A DNA stretch of 64,000 nucleotides, taken from the NCBI RefSeq assembly GCF_039969785.1, contig NZ_JBDVNC010000013.1, forward strand, positions 62,001-126,000, in the 5' to 3' direction. Below the pieces are notes generated by a model. That model was given only the letters and a program-made list of their open reading frames with translations, did not search any database and was not told the DNA's origin. This DNA comes from Shimia sp039969785 (lineage in GTDB: Bacteria > Pseudomonadota > Alphaproteobacteria > Rhodobacterales > Rhodobacteraceae). The position numbers and the translations under genes are program-made. Below are positions 50,359 through 59,088 of this stretch, one piece after another; positions within the stretch are counted from its first letter, which is position 1; every line of letters starts with the position of its first letter.

Positions 50359-50588
50359 CAGTCAGGCGCTTTGGTGGTCAGGGCCAGCGCGTGCAGATCG
50401 CCGCTGTCGATGGCGGATTTCACAGTGGCATTCACCGCGCGCTGCTGGGCCACGCGCGATTTGCCGCGAAAGCTCTCGTCGATAACTTCGGCCGAGAAAT
50501 GCGCGCCGTCATCGCCCATGACGGTGATTTTGGCATCTGGAAATCCTGTTCGGATCAGGGTTTCAATATCAGAAGCGAGAATGGCCAT
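50358..50588 (-). CDS. bolA: BolA-family protein
   Basis: 76 aa from the ATG at 50588 (AAGGA upstream). BolA fold: DIETLIRTGFPDAKITVMGDDGAHFSAEVIDESFRGKSRVAQQRAVNATVKSAIDSGDLHALALTTKAP, with the conserved His in GAHF and the C-terminal HALAL. Pairs with the CGFS glutaredoxin encoded downstream to bind or deliver iron-sulfur clusters. First gene of bolA / membrane protein / grxD. Related to the YrbA/IbaG subgroup by length. Confidence 0.92.
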   Translation of the reverse strand: MAILASDIETLIRTGFPDAKITVMGDDGAHFSAEVIDESFRGKSRVAQQRAVNATVKSAIDSGDLHALALTTKAPD

Positions 50589-50659
50589 GCACGTTTTCCT
50601 TGTTGGTTGTTGACCTGAATTTAGGGGCGCGCGCGCAGAGGTGCAAGGCGATGTCGATG

Positions 50660-51142
50660 CTATCTGGCGCGCCATTCGTCGCGCAGCAGCCCCAGAACGA
50701 TCAGGTCCACGATTTCGCCCGTGGGGCGTTTCCAATGTTGGCGCATCCGGCCTTCGCGCACAAAGCCGGTTTTCTCATAGCTGCGGATGGCGCGCGGGTT
50801 ATCCGGGACAACGTCCAGCCAGATGCGGGATTTGTTGAGATTGTCGAACGCATATGAAACCAGATCACGCAAAAACGCCTGTCCGGCGCCTTTGCCGGTC
50901 TGTGCAAGCGCCAGACGGCGCAATTCGCAACGCCCCGCCGGATTGTCGAGCTCACAAAACAGCGCAAAACCCAGAGGGTGATTGTCTTGTTCCCAGATCA
51001 GGACCTGCATGTCGGGCGCATCAAGATAGCTTTGCAGGTCAGCGTCCGGCACATCATCAATATAGAGCCGGTATTCGGGGATACCGGCAACCGCGTGGAT
51101 AAACGGAAAATCTGCCGGAGTGGCCAGGCGCAGGTGTGTCAT
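50660..51142 (-). CDS. GNAT-family N-acetyltransferase
   Basis: 160 aa. GNAT fold: LRLATPADFPFIHAVAGIPEYRLYIDD, IWEQDNHPLGFALFCEL, the acetyl-CoA loop QTGKGAGQAFLRDLVSYAF (Q/R-xxGxG/A), and the RimJ/RimL-like C-terminus WLDVVPDNPRAIRSYEKTGFVREGRMRQHW. The substrate is unknown. It overlaps the AllA-like gene upstream by four bases. Confidence 0.88.
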   Translation of the reverse strand: MTHLRLATPADFPFIHAVAGIPEYRLYIDDVPDADLQSYLDAPDMQVLIWEQDNHPLGFALFCELDNPAGRCELRRLALAQTGKGAGQAFLRDLVSYAFDNLNKSRIWLDVVPDNPRAIRSYEKTGFVREGRMRQHWKRPTGEIVDLIVLGLLRDEWRAR

Positions 51143-51795
51143 GGGGTTTCCGGCAGCGGAACAGAAAGATAAACACCGAATTCCTGACCGATATCGGCGC
51201 TGACACGGGCGTGCACGCGGCCTTGGCGGTCTGAAAAGCGCTGCGAGTCATGCACCGGGAATATGCCCTCGTGCCAGATGCCGGGGTGAATATAGAGCCC
51301 GCGCGTGCCGTCACACCAGAACGCGATGACCTTGTCCGGGTTCAAATCGTCGCCGGGCAGTGCGACCGGCACCACAAACGGTTTCTTGTCCAGCGGAAAG
51401 AACAACTGACCGCCATCGGGGTGATAATTCATATGCCAGAGCAGCACCTTGGTGCGCGGTTCGGACTGCGCCTTTGCATCGGCTTTTTGCGGGTCGGTCG
51501 ACCAGCCCAGAACGTAATGCCCGCCCACAGCCTCGTTGCGCCCATAGAGAATATCGCCCTGCCAGTCGCCAAAGAACGTGCCTTCGACCCAGCCACCTTC
51601 GTCACCGGAATCCGGATCAACCGGGCGCCAGCCTTGAGCGGGCCAACGTGTGATTTCAATCTCAAAATTGTCGGGATCGTCGACGAGACAGCCATACCCT
51701 TGCATGGTTTCGTCGGTGGCTATGACCAACGGCACCTCGTGCAGGGGCAGGGATGGTTTTTCGCTGGCATCAAAAATGTAAGTGGGCGCGTTCAT
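51139..51795 (-). CDS. Ureidoglycolate lyase-like (AllA superfamily) protein
   Basis: 218 aa from the ATG at 51795. It resembles the AllA/ureidoglycolate hydrolase domain: PLHEVPLVIATDETMQGYGCLVDDPDNFEIEITRWPAQGWRP, HMNYHPDGGQLFFPLDKKPFVVPVALPGDD, VIAFWCDGTRGLYIHPGIWHEGIFPV, and ARVSADIGQEFGVYLSVPLPE. The cupin-like core holds conserved His and Glu residues. True AllA is about 165 aa and acts in allantoin breakdown. This longer form has no purine genes nearby, so its substrate is uncertain. Confidence 0.78.
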   Translation of the reverse strand: MNAPTYIFDASEKPSLPLHEVPLVIATDETMQGYGCLVDDPDNFEIEITRWPAQGWRPVDPDSGDEGGWVEGTFFGDWQGDILYGRNEAVGGHYVLGWSTDPQKADAKAQSEPRTKVLLWHMNYHPDGGQLFFPLDKKPFVVPVALPGDDLNPDKVIAFWCDGTRGLYIHPGIWHEGIFPVHDSQRFSDRQGRVHARVSADIGQEFGVYLSVPLPETP

Positions 51796-52120
51796 GACAC
51801 AGTCCTTTTTCCAGAGCGCGGGGCATGGCACGGCTTAGTTTCACGACAGGACACAGAAAAAAGCAAGTGTTGATCGTTTGGGTTTTGGGGATTGGTTTGG
51901 GTTTTTGGGTCGTTCCTAAACGACATCACGCGCCGCAAACGCTGTTTTTCGTGGCGTTGTCGTCTGACAATATGGATCGGAAGCCAGCGCGAAACCCATG
52001 GCTGGAATTTGTATGTTTTGTGCTGAATGCCTGTCTTGTAATGAGCCCATACTCACAAATGTTGGGCATTGATCAAGGTGGTAGAATGTACCAAATGCGG
52101 ACCGTGATCAGTCGGGAAAC
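51796..52120. other. Gap between AllA-like gene and the amide operon, no gene seen
   Basis: About 325 bases. A plus-strand open frame (from 51825) runs through it but continues antisense into the ABC ATPase gene and resembles no protein. It is probably a spacer and the end of the amide operon. Confidence 0.35.
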
Positions 52121-52804
52121 CTACAAAGACAAAACCGAACTCAGGTCTTCTCTGGTTGTGGTCTGTTTGGTGCCAGTCATCATGATGCGACCCGAGTCCA
52201 AACCCAAAAAACAATCGGAAACTTTCGCCAGCATGTTTAGGTTTTGCTCACACAATAAAACGCTCGCGCCTTTGGCCACACGTTCCCTCAGACACTCGGC
52301 CATGCGGTCAATGTTCTCTGGCTGAACGCCTTCGGATGGCTCATCCAGAATGATCAGTTGCGTGTCTTCACTCATCGCGCGAACAAACGCCAAGATTTTT
52401 CGTTCGCCGCCTGACATGGTGCCTGCAGGCTGCTTTAGACGCTCAGCTAGCCGGGGAAACAGATCAAAATAGCGATCAGGCGGCGTTGCATTGTGGCCGA
52501 GATGAAGGTTTTCGTGAACTGTGAGATCGTCAAATACCATGGCTGTTTGGGGCATGTATCCCAGCCCGAGTTTTCTGCGCGCATGCGCGGGCAAATCCCT
52601 GATGGGTTGCCCAGCCAAAGTTATCTCGCCCACACTTGATGGGATGCTGCCTTGAACAAGGCGCGCAAGCGTTGTCTTTCCCACGCCGTTTCGCCCCAGC
52701 ACACCAAGCAGGCTGCCAGCTTCGATTTTGAACGAGATGTCGAACACCACGTTGGTGTCTTGGTATCCTCCGGTCAGGCTTTTGACGTCTAACAGCGCGG
52801 TCAT
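52121..52804 (-). CDS. ABC transporter ATPase (LivF/UrtE-like)
   Basis: 227 aa. Walker A GRNGVGKTTLARLV; Q-loop region YMPQTAMVFDDLTVHENL; signature MSGGERKILAFVRAMSED; Walker B LIILDEPSEG; H-loop replaced by CEQN in VLLCEQNLNML, as usual in LivF. Second ATPase of a branched-chain-type (HAAT) importer. Its start overlaps the fused permease-ATPase gene by four bases. Last gene of the amide operon. Confidence 0.9.
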   Translation of the reverse strand: MTALLDVKSLTGGYQDTNVVFDISFKIEAGSLLGVLGRNGVGKTTLARLVQGSIPSSVGEITLAGQPIRDLPAHARRKLGLGYMPQTAMVFDDLTVHENLHLGHNATPPDRYFDLFPRLAERLKQPAGTMSGGERKILAFVRAMSEDTQLIILDEPSEGVQPENIDRMAECLRERVAKGASVLLCEQNLNMLAKVSDCFLGLDSGRIMMTGTKQTTTREDLSSVLSL

Positions 52805-54546
52805 TTTGTGCCTCCCGCGTAAACAGCCATTACCTCTGGATTTTGGCGCACATTGTCGTAGGTATCAAAGGTCAGAACTTGCCCCAGATGCAGCACCAGA
52901 ACCTTGTCAGATATCGCTTCGACAATGCTCATGTCGTGTTCAATGACGATGACGAGACCCTTGGTTGTTGCTTGATAGGTCTGAACAAGGGTGGTCATCA
53001 GACCCGTCTCATCCGGTGAAAGACCCGCACATGGTTCATCCAGCAATAACACCGTAGGCTCTGCCGCGACTGTCATCGCGTATTCCAGAAACTGCCTGTG
53101 CCCTTGTGGCAAATACTCAACGGGTTCGTTCAGCCCTTTTGCCAAAGGAACTTCTGGATGATCCAACACACCCTTCAGCGCGTCCGATTGCCATTGATAG
53201 GTGGAAGATCTGAACAAGTCCGCCAATCGAAGGCGGTTTGCCATCATGGCGATGCTGAGGTTTTCTGCGACGCTCAACGAGAAGAAGACGGACGGCACCT
53301 GCCGTTTTCGACCAATACCGCTGTTCAGGGCTTGGTGGGGTGGCTGCGAGTGGATTGCATGCTCACCCAGTGTGATCTGACCACCGGTCACGGCTAGATT
53401 GCCCGTTATTGTGTTCAAAGCACTTGTCTTACCCGCGCCATTTGGTCCGATCACACTCACGATACCCACGGAGGGCGTTTCGAATGAAACACCATTCAGA
53501 ATCTGGACGACCCCGATTTGCAGATGCACATCTTCAAAGCGTAACGGCACGGGGCTTTTGTCGAAACGGACGGATGGGGCCGCGTGGGCTGGCAGGGTTT
53601 CATTTGCGGGTTTTGGCCATATCCGTCGGAACGCAGCCTCTATCAGTTCGGCAATGCCACCTGGTGCTTTCAAAACGACCAGAATGAACAGCACGGCCAT
53701 CAGCAGTTCCCAATAAGGAAAGCTGTCGCGCAACTCAGCAGATGCCCAGCCAACGACCACAGCGCCGATCAATGGGCCAAGCACATGAAAGCGACCGCCA
53801 ACGGCCGTCAAAATGACCAGCTCCGCAGACAGGGCAAAACCGGTTGAGGTTGGTGTGACAATCCCTTGATGCGAGGCGAACAAGCCACCGGCAAGTGCTG
53901 CGATCATGGCGGAAAAAGCAAAGGCGGCACCCTTGATGACGTGGGTCGGGAACCCCAGCAATTGCATGCGGGGTTCGTTGTCCAAGACCGCTCGGGCAAT
54001 CAGGTTTACCGGCATCTTGTTCAAGAGGAGTAAAACCAAACTCACCGAGACGGTCGCCGCAACGATCACATAGTAAAACCCACCAAACGGGTCGAGGTTG
54101 GCCAGACTGCTAAACCCGCTCATGCCGTTGAACCCGCCGGTCAGTGACGTCGCGGTGCCAGCCACCTGTTCCGCGATCATGACAAGCGCCAGCGTGATCA
54201 GTGAAAAATAAGGGCCGCTTTCATTGCGCCCCCGAAAAACGAGCATCGCCAGCACATAAGCAAACCCTGTTATCGCGGCCAAAGCGATGGCGGCAAGGCC
54301 AAGGTTCACGATCAGATGCCCTTCGGCGCGCAGCGTGATCGCGGTGAAATATGCGGCAATGCCAAAGAACAAGGATTGGCCAAGCGGCAGCACCCCGGTT
54401 TTGCCCCAAAGAAACCCGATACCTTGCGCGGCGATACCATAGATCAAGTACAGCCCGATCTGGTAGGCGACGAAATCTCCGAACAGTTCCGGGACCAAAA
54501 GCAGCGCTGCCAAAAGCGCGCTAGCGGGAAGAAGAACGGATACCAT
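52801..54546 (-). CDS. Fused ABC permease-ATPase (LivM-LivG)
   Basis: 581 aa, two usual subunits joined. Residues 1 to about 315 form a LivM-type permease with about ten helices (IGLYLIYGIAAQGIGFLWGKTGVLPLGQSLFFGIAAYFTA; LGPLIGAVVVGWASAELRDSFPYWELLMAVLFILVV). Residues about 340-581 form a LivG/UrtD-type ATPase: Walker A GPNGAGKTSALNTI; divergent signature LPQGHRQFLEYAM in place of LSGGQ; Walker B VLLLDEPCAG; H-loop IVIEHDMSIV. Overlaps livH by 26 bases and the LivF-like gene by four. The fusion spans a linker rich in Pro/Ala/Lys. Confidence 0.9.
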   Translation of the reverse strand: MVSVLLPASALLAALLLVPELFGDFVAYQIGLYLIYGIAAQGIGFLWGKTGVLPLGQSLFFGIAAYFTAITLRAEGHLIVNLGLAAIALAAITGFAYVLAMLVFRGRNESGPYFSLITLALVMIAEQVAGTATSLTGGFNGMSGFSSLANLDPFGGFYYVIVAATVSVSLVLLLLNKMPVNLIARAVLDNEPRMQLLGFPTHVIKGAAFAFSAMIAALAGGLFASHQGIVTPTSTGFALSAELVILTAVGGRFHVLGPLIGAVVVGWASAELRDSFPYWELLMAVLFILVVLKAPGGIAELIEAAFRRIWPKPANETLPAHAAPSVRFDKSPVPLRFEDVHLQIGVVQILNGVSFETPSVGIVSVIGPNGAGKTSALNTITGNLAVTGGQITLGEHAIHSQPPHQALNSGIGRKRQVPSVFFSLSVAENLSIAMMANRLRLADLFRSSTYQWQSDALKGVLDHPEVPLAKGLNEPVEYLPQGHRQFLEYAMTVAAEPTVLLLDEPCAGLSPDETGLMTTLVQTYQATTKGLVIVIEHDMSIVEAISDKVLVLHLGQVLTFDTYDNVRQNPEVMAVYAGGTK

Positions 54547-55369
54547 TTGGTTTCAGCCACAGAAATAAAATTGAAAGGATGAGAACCGCCAGATACCCGT
54601 AGGTCTGGCTTGCGACAGACCCAATGAAAGTCTGCGTTCCCGCAATGATACCCGCGCCGATGCCCAAGCCTTCAAGACTGCCCAATCCGCCAACGACAAG
54701 GGCAAAGAAAGACCGGATCAGATAGTCGAGCCCCATCATCGGTTCGATCCGAATTGTCGGGGCCAGCACCAGACCGGCAAGCCCAGCGGTGCAGCACCCA
54801 AAGACAAAAGCCCCTGCTGACAGGCGGGCTGTATTGATGCCGACGGCTTGGGCAAGTTCGGGGTTGCCGACCATCGCCTTGATCTGAGTGGCGACCTTTG
54901 ATCTGGTGTTCCACCAGTAAAGGCAGCCAAACCCCAGAATAATACCGGCGATCACCGCAATGCGGTATGCGGGATAGTCGGCACCGAATAGATTGATGGT
55001 TCCGGGAATTGGCGGGGTGACAGATTGATATCCACGGCCAAAGACCAATTCGACGACTTCGCGCAGCAGGATGGCGATGCCCCAAGTGGCGAGCAGACTG
55101 TCAAACATCCGCCCATAGAGGTGACGGATAATGGAACGTTCCAAAGCAAATGCAATCAGGCCCACTGTCACCAAACAGATAGGGACTTGTAGCCAGCCGG
55201 GCAAACCAAGCGTTGATGTGATGACCGGCGCATAGGCCCCGATCATCACAAATTCACCATGCGCCATGTTCATGATCCGCAGCTTGCCGAACACAATGGC
55301 AAGCCCCAAGGCCACCAACGCCAGTGTGCTGATTTGCCAAGCAAGGTTTAGGAACAGAACAGACGACAC
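54521..55369 (-). CDS. ABC permease (LivH-like)
   Basis: 282 aa starting with GTG at 55369 (MSSVLFLNLAWQIS), 10 bases after the binding-protein stop. No strong ribosome binding site is visible, and the larger frame upstream is antisense-like. LivH features: LALVALGLAIVFGKLRIMNMAHGEFVMIGAYA, ERSIIRHLYGRMFDSLLATWGIAILLREVV, and the EAA-like loop GGLGSLEGLGIGAGIIAGTQTFIGS. With the fused LivM domain it forms the importer channel. Confidence 0.9.
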   Translation of the reverse strand: MSSVLFLNLAWQISTLALVALGLAIVFGKLRIMNMAHGEFVMIGAYAPVITSTLGLPGWLQVPICLVTVGLIAFALERSIIRHLYGRMFDSLLATWGIAILLREVVELVFGRGYQSVTPPIPGTINLFGADYPAYRIAVIAGIILGFGCLYWWNTRSKVATQIKAMVGNPELAQAVGINTARLSAGAFVFGCCTAGLAGLVLAPTIRIEPMMGLDYLIRSFFALVVGGLGSLEGLGIGAGIIAGTQTFIGSVASQTYGYLAVLILSILFLWLKPNGIRSSSR

Positions 55370-55379
55370 GGGCGAACGA

Positions 55380-56528
55380 TCAGTTTGCGCAGTTTTCAGA
55401 GGACGCAACGTTGTCAAACGACGTGACAACGCTGAACGCGCCACTGCTGCCATCCGCAAGGTAAATCGTCTGCGCCATATGCCGCCCAACCATCGTGTTG
55501 TTGCCGCGTGGCGTGCTCCAGGTTGTGCCCTCGGCCGCGGCGTCCATGGCCGCAACGTCCACGCTACCCGCTTTGTTCGCCAAGGCGGCCAATAGCATCA
55601 GACCTTCATATGCAGACTGCCCCAGGCCGTTCAGCGCAGGTGCATCCGCGCCAAAAGCCGCCGAATAATCAGCCGCAAATGACGCGGCCGCCTCGGTTTG
55701 GATCGACGCAAAATAGCCTGAGGATGAATACAACCGATTGGCATTGCCCGCGCCGATTCCGGCAAGGGTGTTCTCTTCGATCAAGGTGCCCAAGCGGATT
55801 GCCTGGTCGTCCAGACCAAAGCCTGCAAAGCCAACATTGAAACCAACGGAGCCGCCCCCAACAAGTGTTACTAACACCGCGTCGGCGCCGCTTTCTTTGA
55901 TGCGTTGCAGGGATGAGTCGAATTCGCTCACAGTGAAAGGGACATATTCTTCGCCCACGACTTCACCACCCGCATCGGCGATATAGCCCTTGGCCAAAGC
56001 GTTCGTGTCGCGCGGCCAATTGTAGTCATGGCCAATCAAATACCATTTGGATACGCCTTCTTTTTCGGCAAGGAATGGAATGACAGGTTCAAGCTGTTGG
56101 CTGGGCGTTTCCCCAGTGACATAAAGCCCATCTGCACAAGAGTTTCCCTCGTAGACAGGCGTGTAAACATAAGGCACCTGACCACCAAAACGGCCAATCA
56201 GGGCCTCGCGGACGGCGGAATCGTGCATGCCAACAAAGGCCTGCGCCCCTTCACCTTTCCACAGGCGGAGTGCAGATTGTGCGGCTTCTGCCGGTGGCAC
56301 GCCAACGTCGGCAAACACCAGTTCGATTTGTTCACCGTTAATCCCGCCGTTTGCATTGATCTTTTCAGCAGCCAGCGTCGCAGAGTTACGCGTTGAGGGT
56401 CCGAACAGGCCTGCAGGACCGGAATCCGGCACAAGCACGCCAACTTTGATGTCGGCAAAGGCTGTCACCGACCCAAGCGTCAAACTCAAGGCCGCACTGG
56501 AAAGCAGAATTGCATTTTTCTTTAGCAT
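55380..56528 (-). CDS. Periplasmic amide/urea-type substrate-binding protein
   Basis: 382 aa from the ATG at 56528 (AGGGGAA upstream). Signal peptide MLKKNAILLSSAALSLTLGSVTAFA. Mature protein of the AmiC/UrtA/FmdD class: IKVGVLVPDSGPAGLFGPSTRNSATLAAEKINANGGING, then FVGMHDSAVREALIGRFGGQVPYVYTPVYEGNSC and YLIGHDYNWPRDTNALAKGYI. These bind short amides or urea. The amidase gene lies directly upstream (29 bases), supporting an amide ligand. Two Cys near the C-terminus and in EGNSCADG may form a disulfide. Confidence 0.88.
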   Translation of the reverse strand: MLKKNAILLSSAALSLTLGSVTAFADIKVGVLVPDSGPAGLFGPSTRNSATLAAEKINANGGINGEQIELVFADVGVPPAEAAQSALRLWKGEGAQAFVGMHDSAVREALIGRFGGQVPYVYTPVYEGNSCADGLYVTGETPSQQLEPVIPFLAEKEGVSKWYLIGHDYNWPRDTNALAKGYIADAGGEVVGEEYVPFTVSEFDSSLQRIKESGADAVLVTLVGGGSVGFNVGFAGFGLDDQAIRLGTLIEENTLAGIGAGNANRLYSSSGYFASIQTEAAASFAADYSAAFGADAPALNGLGQSAYEGLMLLAALANKAGSVDVAAMDAAAEGTTWSTPRGNNTMVGRHMAQTIYLADGSSGAFSVVTSFDNVASSENCAN

Positions 56529-56557
56529 AGTTAGTTCCCCTTTGTCGGTTTCGGCGT

Positions 56558-57940
56558 TTAATGCGCCATTGCTTTTTCTGCTGCCCTTGCGAGAGAGAGC
56601 AGTGATCGGTCCCTTCCTGGCAACGCATCGAATTCGATGCCCACAGGCAGACCGGACGTGATGGGGCAAGGCAGCGAAATGCCCGGCGCGCCGATATTCG
56701 AGCCGAGATCTGTGTTGCGGATATAAGTCGGGAAAGTCGGGACTTGTTCACTTTTCAGTTCGACTGTTTCGTCCCCGCCGATAGGGCGCGCGGGCAGAGG
56801 GGTGGTTGGAAACACAATCGCATCAAGACCTTGATCTTCGAACACTCGTCCGTAGATTTTGCGCATTTCGGGGCGGTGTCTGTCGATAGCTGCGCGATAG
56901 ACCGCTTCGGGCATCGCATCATCGCCCAATTGGCTGCTGATGGCGCCGGCGACATCGGGTGACCCGATACTTGCAATTAGCGCATCAAACGTCACATCAG
57001 ACGCGTGTTCAGCTAAATATGCAGGTAAATCACGCATGACCTCATAAAAGACCACCGGAAAGCTAAAGGCCTCGTTGTGGGACCAGATCCGTTCGAGATC
57101 AACCTCAACGAACTTTGCGCCCTGCATCGCCATTGCGGATAATTGTGCCTCGACGGTCGCGGCAACGATGGGGTCAATGTTTTCAAAAAACATCTGTCGG
57201 GGAACGCCGATTGTGAAGTCAGATATACCTGCATCCACGACGGTCAATGTGTCACCCGAAAGGACACCATCAAGAAGAGCAATGTCACGCACAGTTCTCG
57301 CCATTGGGCCGACCGTGTCTCGGGTATGTGAAATCGGCACGATACCGTCGCCTTCATAGCGCCCGGTTGTCGGGCGAAAGCCAATCACACCGCACAGGGC
57401 GGCAGGAATACGACAAGACCCACCCGTATCGGTGCCCAGGCCAGCCGGAAAAATGCCCGCTGCAACCGCAGCAGCAGTTCCACCAGACGATCCGCCAGCG
57501 ATCATGTTTGGGTCAACCGGGTTTCGAACGGGACCGGTGACCGCATTGTTTGAAGTAATCCCAAAGGCCAGTTCGTGCATGTTGGCCTTGGCCCCGACAA
57601 AGCCACCGGCGCGCAGGATCTGCTCTATAACACCCGCTTCACGTGTTGGGGTATGACCCAACAGGGCCCTTGTTCCGCCTGACGTTGGATAGTTCGTCGT
57701 GTTGATATTGTCTTTCACGACGAGAGGTAGGCCCGCCAGCGGGGCGTTTGGATTTGCTTGAAACGTTTCGGTTGCCGTTCGAACGAGATATTCGGGGTCA
57801 AAACTCTGCAGCGCATTCAGGTTGGAATGGGCAGCTGCCCGCTCCGCCACTGCTTCTGCAAATTCAGAGGGTGCAACTGACCCAACTTTGAATGCTTTGA
57901 CCGCAGTTGTCGCGTCCAACCGTTCCAAGTCCAGCTTCAT
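56558..57940 (-). CDS. Amidase (amidase-signature family)
   Basis: 460 aa. Complete Ser-cisSer-Lys triad: Lys76 in LPLVVKDNINT, Ser151 in MIAGGSSGGTAAAVAAG, Ser175 in GTDTGGSCRIPAALCGVIGFRPTTG. C-terminal FPTTPLPARPIGG and GISLPCPITSGLPVGIEF. Similar in layout to indoleacetamide or mandelamide hydrolases; exact substrate unknown. It heads the operon amidase-SBP-livH-livMG-livF, so it probably hydrolyses the imported amide in the cytoplasm (no signal peptide). GatA is excluded by context, lacking gatB/gatC. Confidence 0.93.
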   Translation of the reverse strand: MKLDLERLDATTAVKAFKVGSVAPSEFAEAVAERAAAHSNLNALQSFDPEYLVRTATETFQANPNAPLAGLPLVVKDNINTTNYPTSGGTRALLGHTPTREAGVIEQILRAGGFVGAKANMHELAFGITSNNAVTGPVRNPVDPNMIAGGSSGGTAAAVAAGIFPAGLGTDTGGSCRIPAALCGVIGFRPTTGRYEGDGIVPISHTRDTVGPMARTVRDIALLDGVLSGDTLTVVDAGISDFTIGVPRQMFFENIDPIVAATVEAQLSAMAMQGAKFVEVDLERIWSHNEAFSFPVVFYEVMRDLPAYLAEHASDVTFDALIASIGSPDVAGAISSQLGDDAMPEAVYRAAIDRHRPEMRKIYGRVFEDQGLDAIVFPTTPLPARPIGGDETVELKSEQVPTFPTYIRNTDLGSNIGAPGISLPCPITSGLPVGIEFDALPGRDRSLLSLARAAEKAMAH

Positions 57941-57995
57941 CCTCGCCTCCCATATGATTGGAGAGAACGATAGAAGGCAGCGGCACTAGAGGCCT

Positions 57996-58013
57996 ATCAT
58001 CACAAATGATGAT
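57996..58013. promoter_or_regulatory. Dyad before the amidase gene, over the luxR 3' end
   Basis: Perfect inverted repeat ATCATCA-CAAA-TGATGAT about 56 bases before the amidase ATG. It includes the last codons and stop of the LuxR-type gene. It may be that regulator's operator, or an attenuating hairpin between the genes. Confidence 0.45.
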
Positions 58014-58758
58014 TTTTTTCGGTTAGGTATTGGGCCAGCTGGGTCCGTCTGTTTAGACCCGACTTTCGGAAAATCGCGGCAATATGGCTTCGTAATGTTG
58101 GTTTGGAAAACCCAAGCTTTGCGCAGATTTCATCATCAGTCAGTCCAAGTGTTAGAAGATCAGCGACTTCAGCCTCTCGCGCCGTAAAACCCAACCCATC
58201 AGCAATTTGGGCAAAGCGCAGCGACGGAAGGTGTTCTGACGCGCTTCTTGCACGGATCAGAGCGTTGACAAGACTTGGACCAACGGCATCCACGATCTGG
58301 GCGTCGCGGGATGTAAAATCTTCTCTGTTCGCACCCCGCCAGATACGCAGATCTCCAATGTTGTCGCCACGGTCAAAGGCAAAATAGTTCATGCCGTAGC
58401 ATAGACCGTCTTGTTTGAGGAAATCATTGAAGAATTCAGTTTTAACAAGCCGGTCGTGCCGCATCACCTCACTGACAGGGGTTGCGCGGCGGCGATTCTG
58501 AAGTGTTGGGGTAATGGGGTCGTGAAACTGAAAATGGCTTTCATACCTGCGAAGGTTGTCATCACTCATGTTGATCTGGACGCATGACACAAACTTCTCT
58601 GTGGCATCATCCCAGACGTATGAGGCAAAGTAGTCCGCCTTCAGCAATTCCAACATCTTATGGCCGACACGTCTTCGGACCTCTGAGTGGTCAAACTCAC
58701 CACTTAGATCTCGCATGATTGAGAAGATCAGATCCGTTTCTTGATCAGTCAGGTTCAC
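58000..58758 (-). CDS. LuxR-family transcriptional regulator
   Basis: 252 aa starting with GTG at 58758 (MNLTDQETDLIFSIMRDL); no nearby ATG fits. N-terminal GAF/autoinducer-like sensor (about 20-170: ELLKADYFASYVWDDATEKFVSCVQINMSDDNLRRYESHFQFHDPITPTL) and C-terminal LuxR helix-turn-helix: LGFTAREAEVADLLTLGLTDDEICAKLGFSKPTLRSHIAAIFRKSGLNRRTQLAQYL. Same strand and 59 bases upstream of the amidase, so it most likely regulates that operon. No luxI synthase nearby; the ligand is probably not an acyl-homoserine lactone. Confidence 0.88.
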   Translation of the reverse strand: MNLTDQETDLIFSIMRDLSGEFDHSEVRRRVGHKMLELLKADYFASYVWDDATEKFVSCVQINMSDDNLRRYESHFQFHDPITPTLQNRRRATPVSEVMRHDRLVKTEFFNDFLKQDGLCYGMNYFAFDRGDNIGDLRIWRGANREDFTSRDAQIVDAVGPSLVNALIRARSASEHLPSLRFAQIADGLGFTAREAEVADLLTLGLTDDEICAKLGFSKPTLRSHIAAIFRKSGLNRRTQLAQYLTEKNHHL

Positions 58759-59088
58759 AGCAATTGCACTTCTTTCAGAATCTCGATCGAAGTCAGTTTA
58801 GCTAGGAATACACGTTCCACGAAATCAAAATTGGGTGGCGGTGATCGCTTTTTGTTGGGCTCAGGTTTTCCTGGAGTCAGAAAATTGCAAAAATGCGCGC
58901 GCAGTTGCCGTTGGCCAGTTTGCAGCGAAGGTCGCCCTTTTCCGCGACCCGGGCATCGAGCCAACCCATAATGCAGGACGTACGAAGTCTGCACCCGTGT
59001 TCTCCCCGAAGCTTGTTCTGGGAAGAAACACGTCGTTGCAGACGAGAGTTGTTAATAGTGCATTGGACTAGCCGATAGGTACCGTATG
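58759..59088. other. Intergenic region between luxR-type gene and purL, no gene seen
   Basis: About 330 bases. The stretch 58900-59000 has coding-like composition but no recognisable product and is broken in the frames I read, so it may be a degenerate remnant. It marks the boundary between the amide block and the purL housekeeping region. Confidence 0.35.

Noticed and set aside
51825..52325. Plus-strand open frame between the AllA-like gene and the ABC ATPase gene
   Set aside because: Half intergenic and half antisense to the ATPase, no ribosome binding site and no recognisable product.
58900..59000. Possible gene remnant before purL
   Set aside because: Coding-like composition but no product recognisable in any frame; kept only as a note in the intergenic entry.
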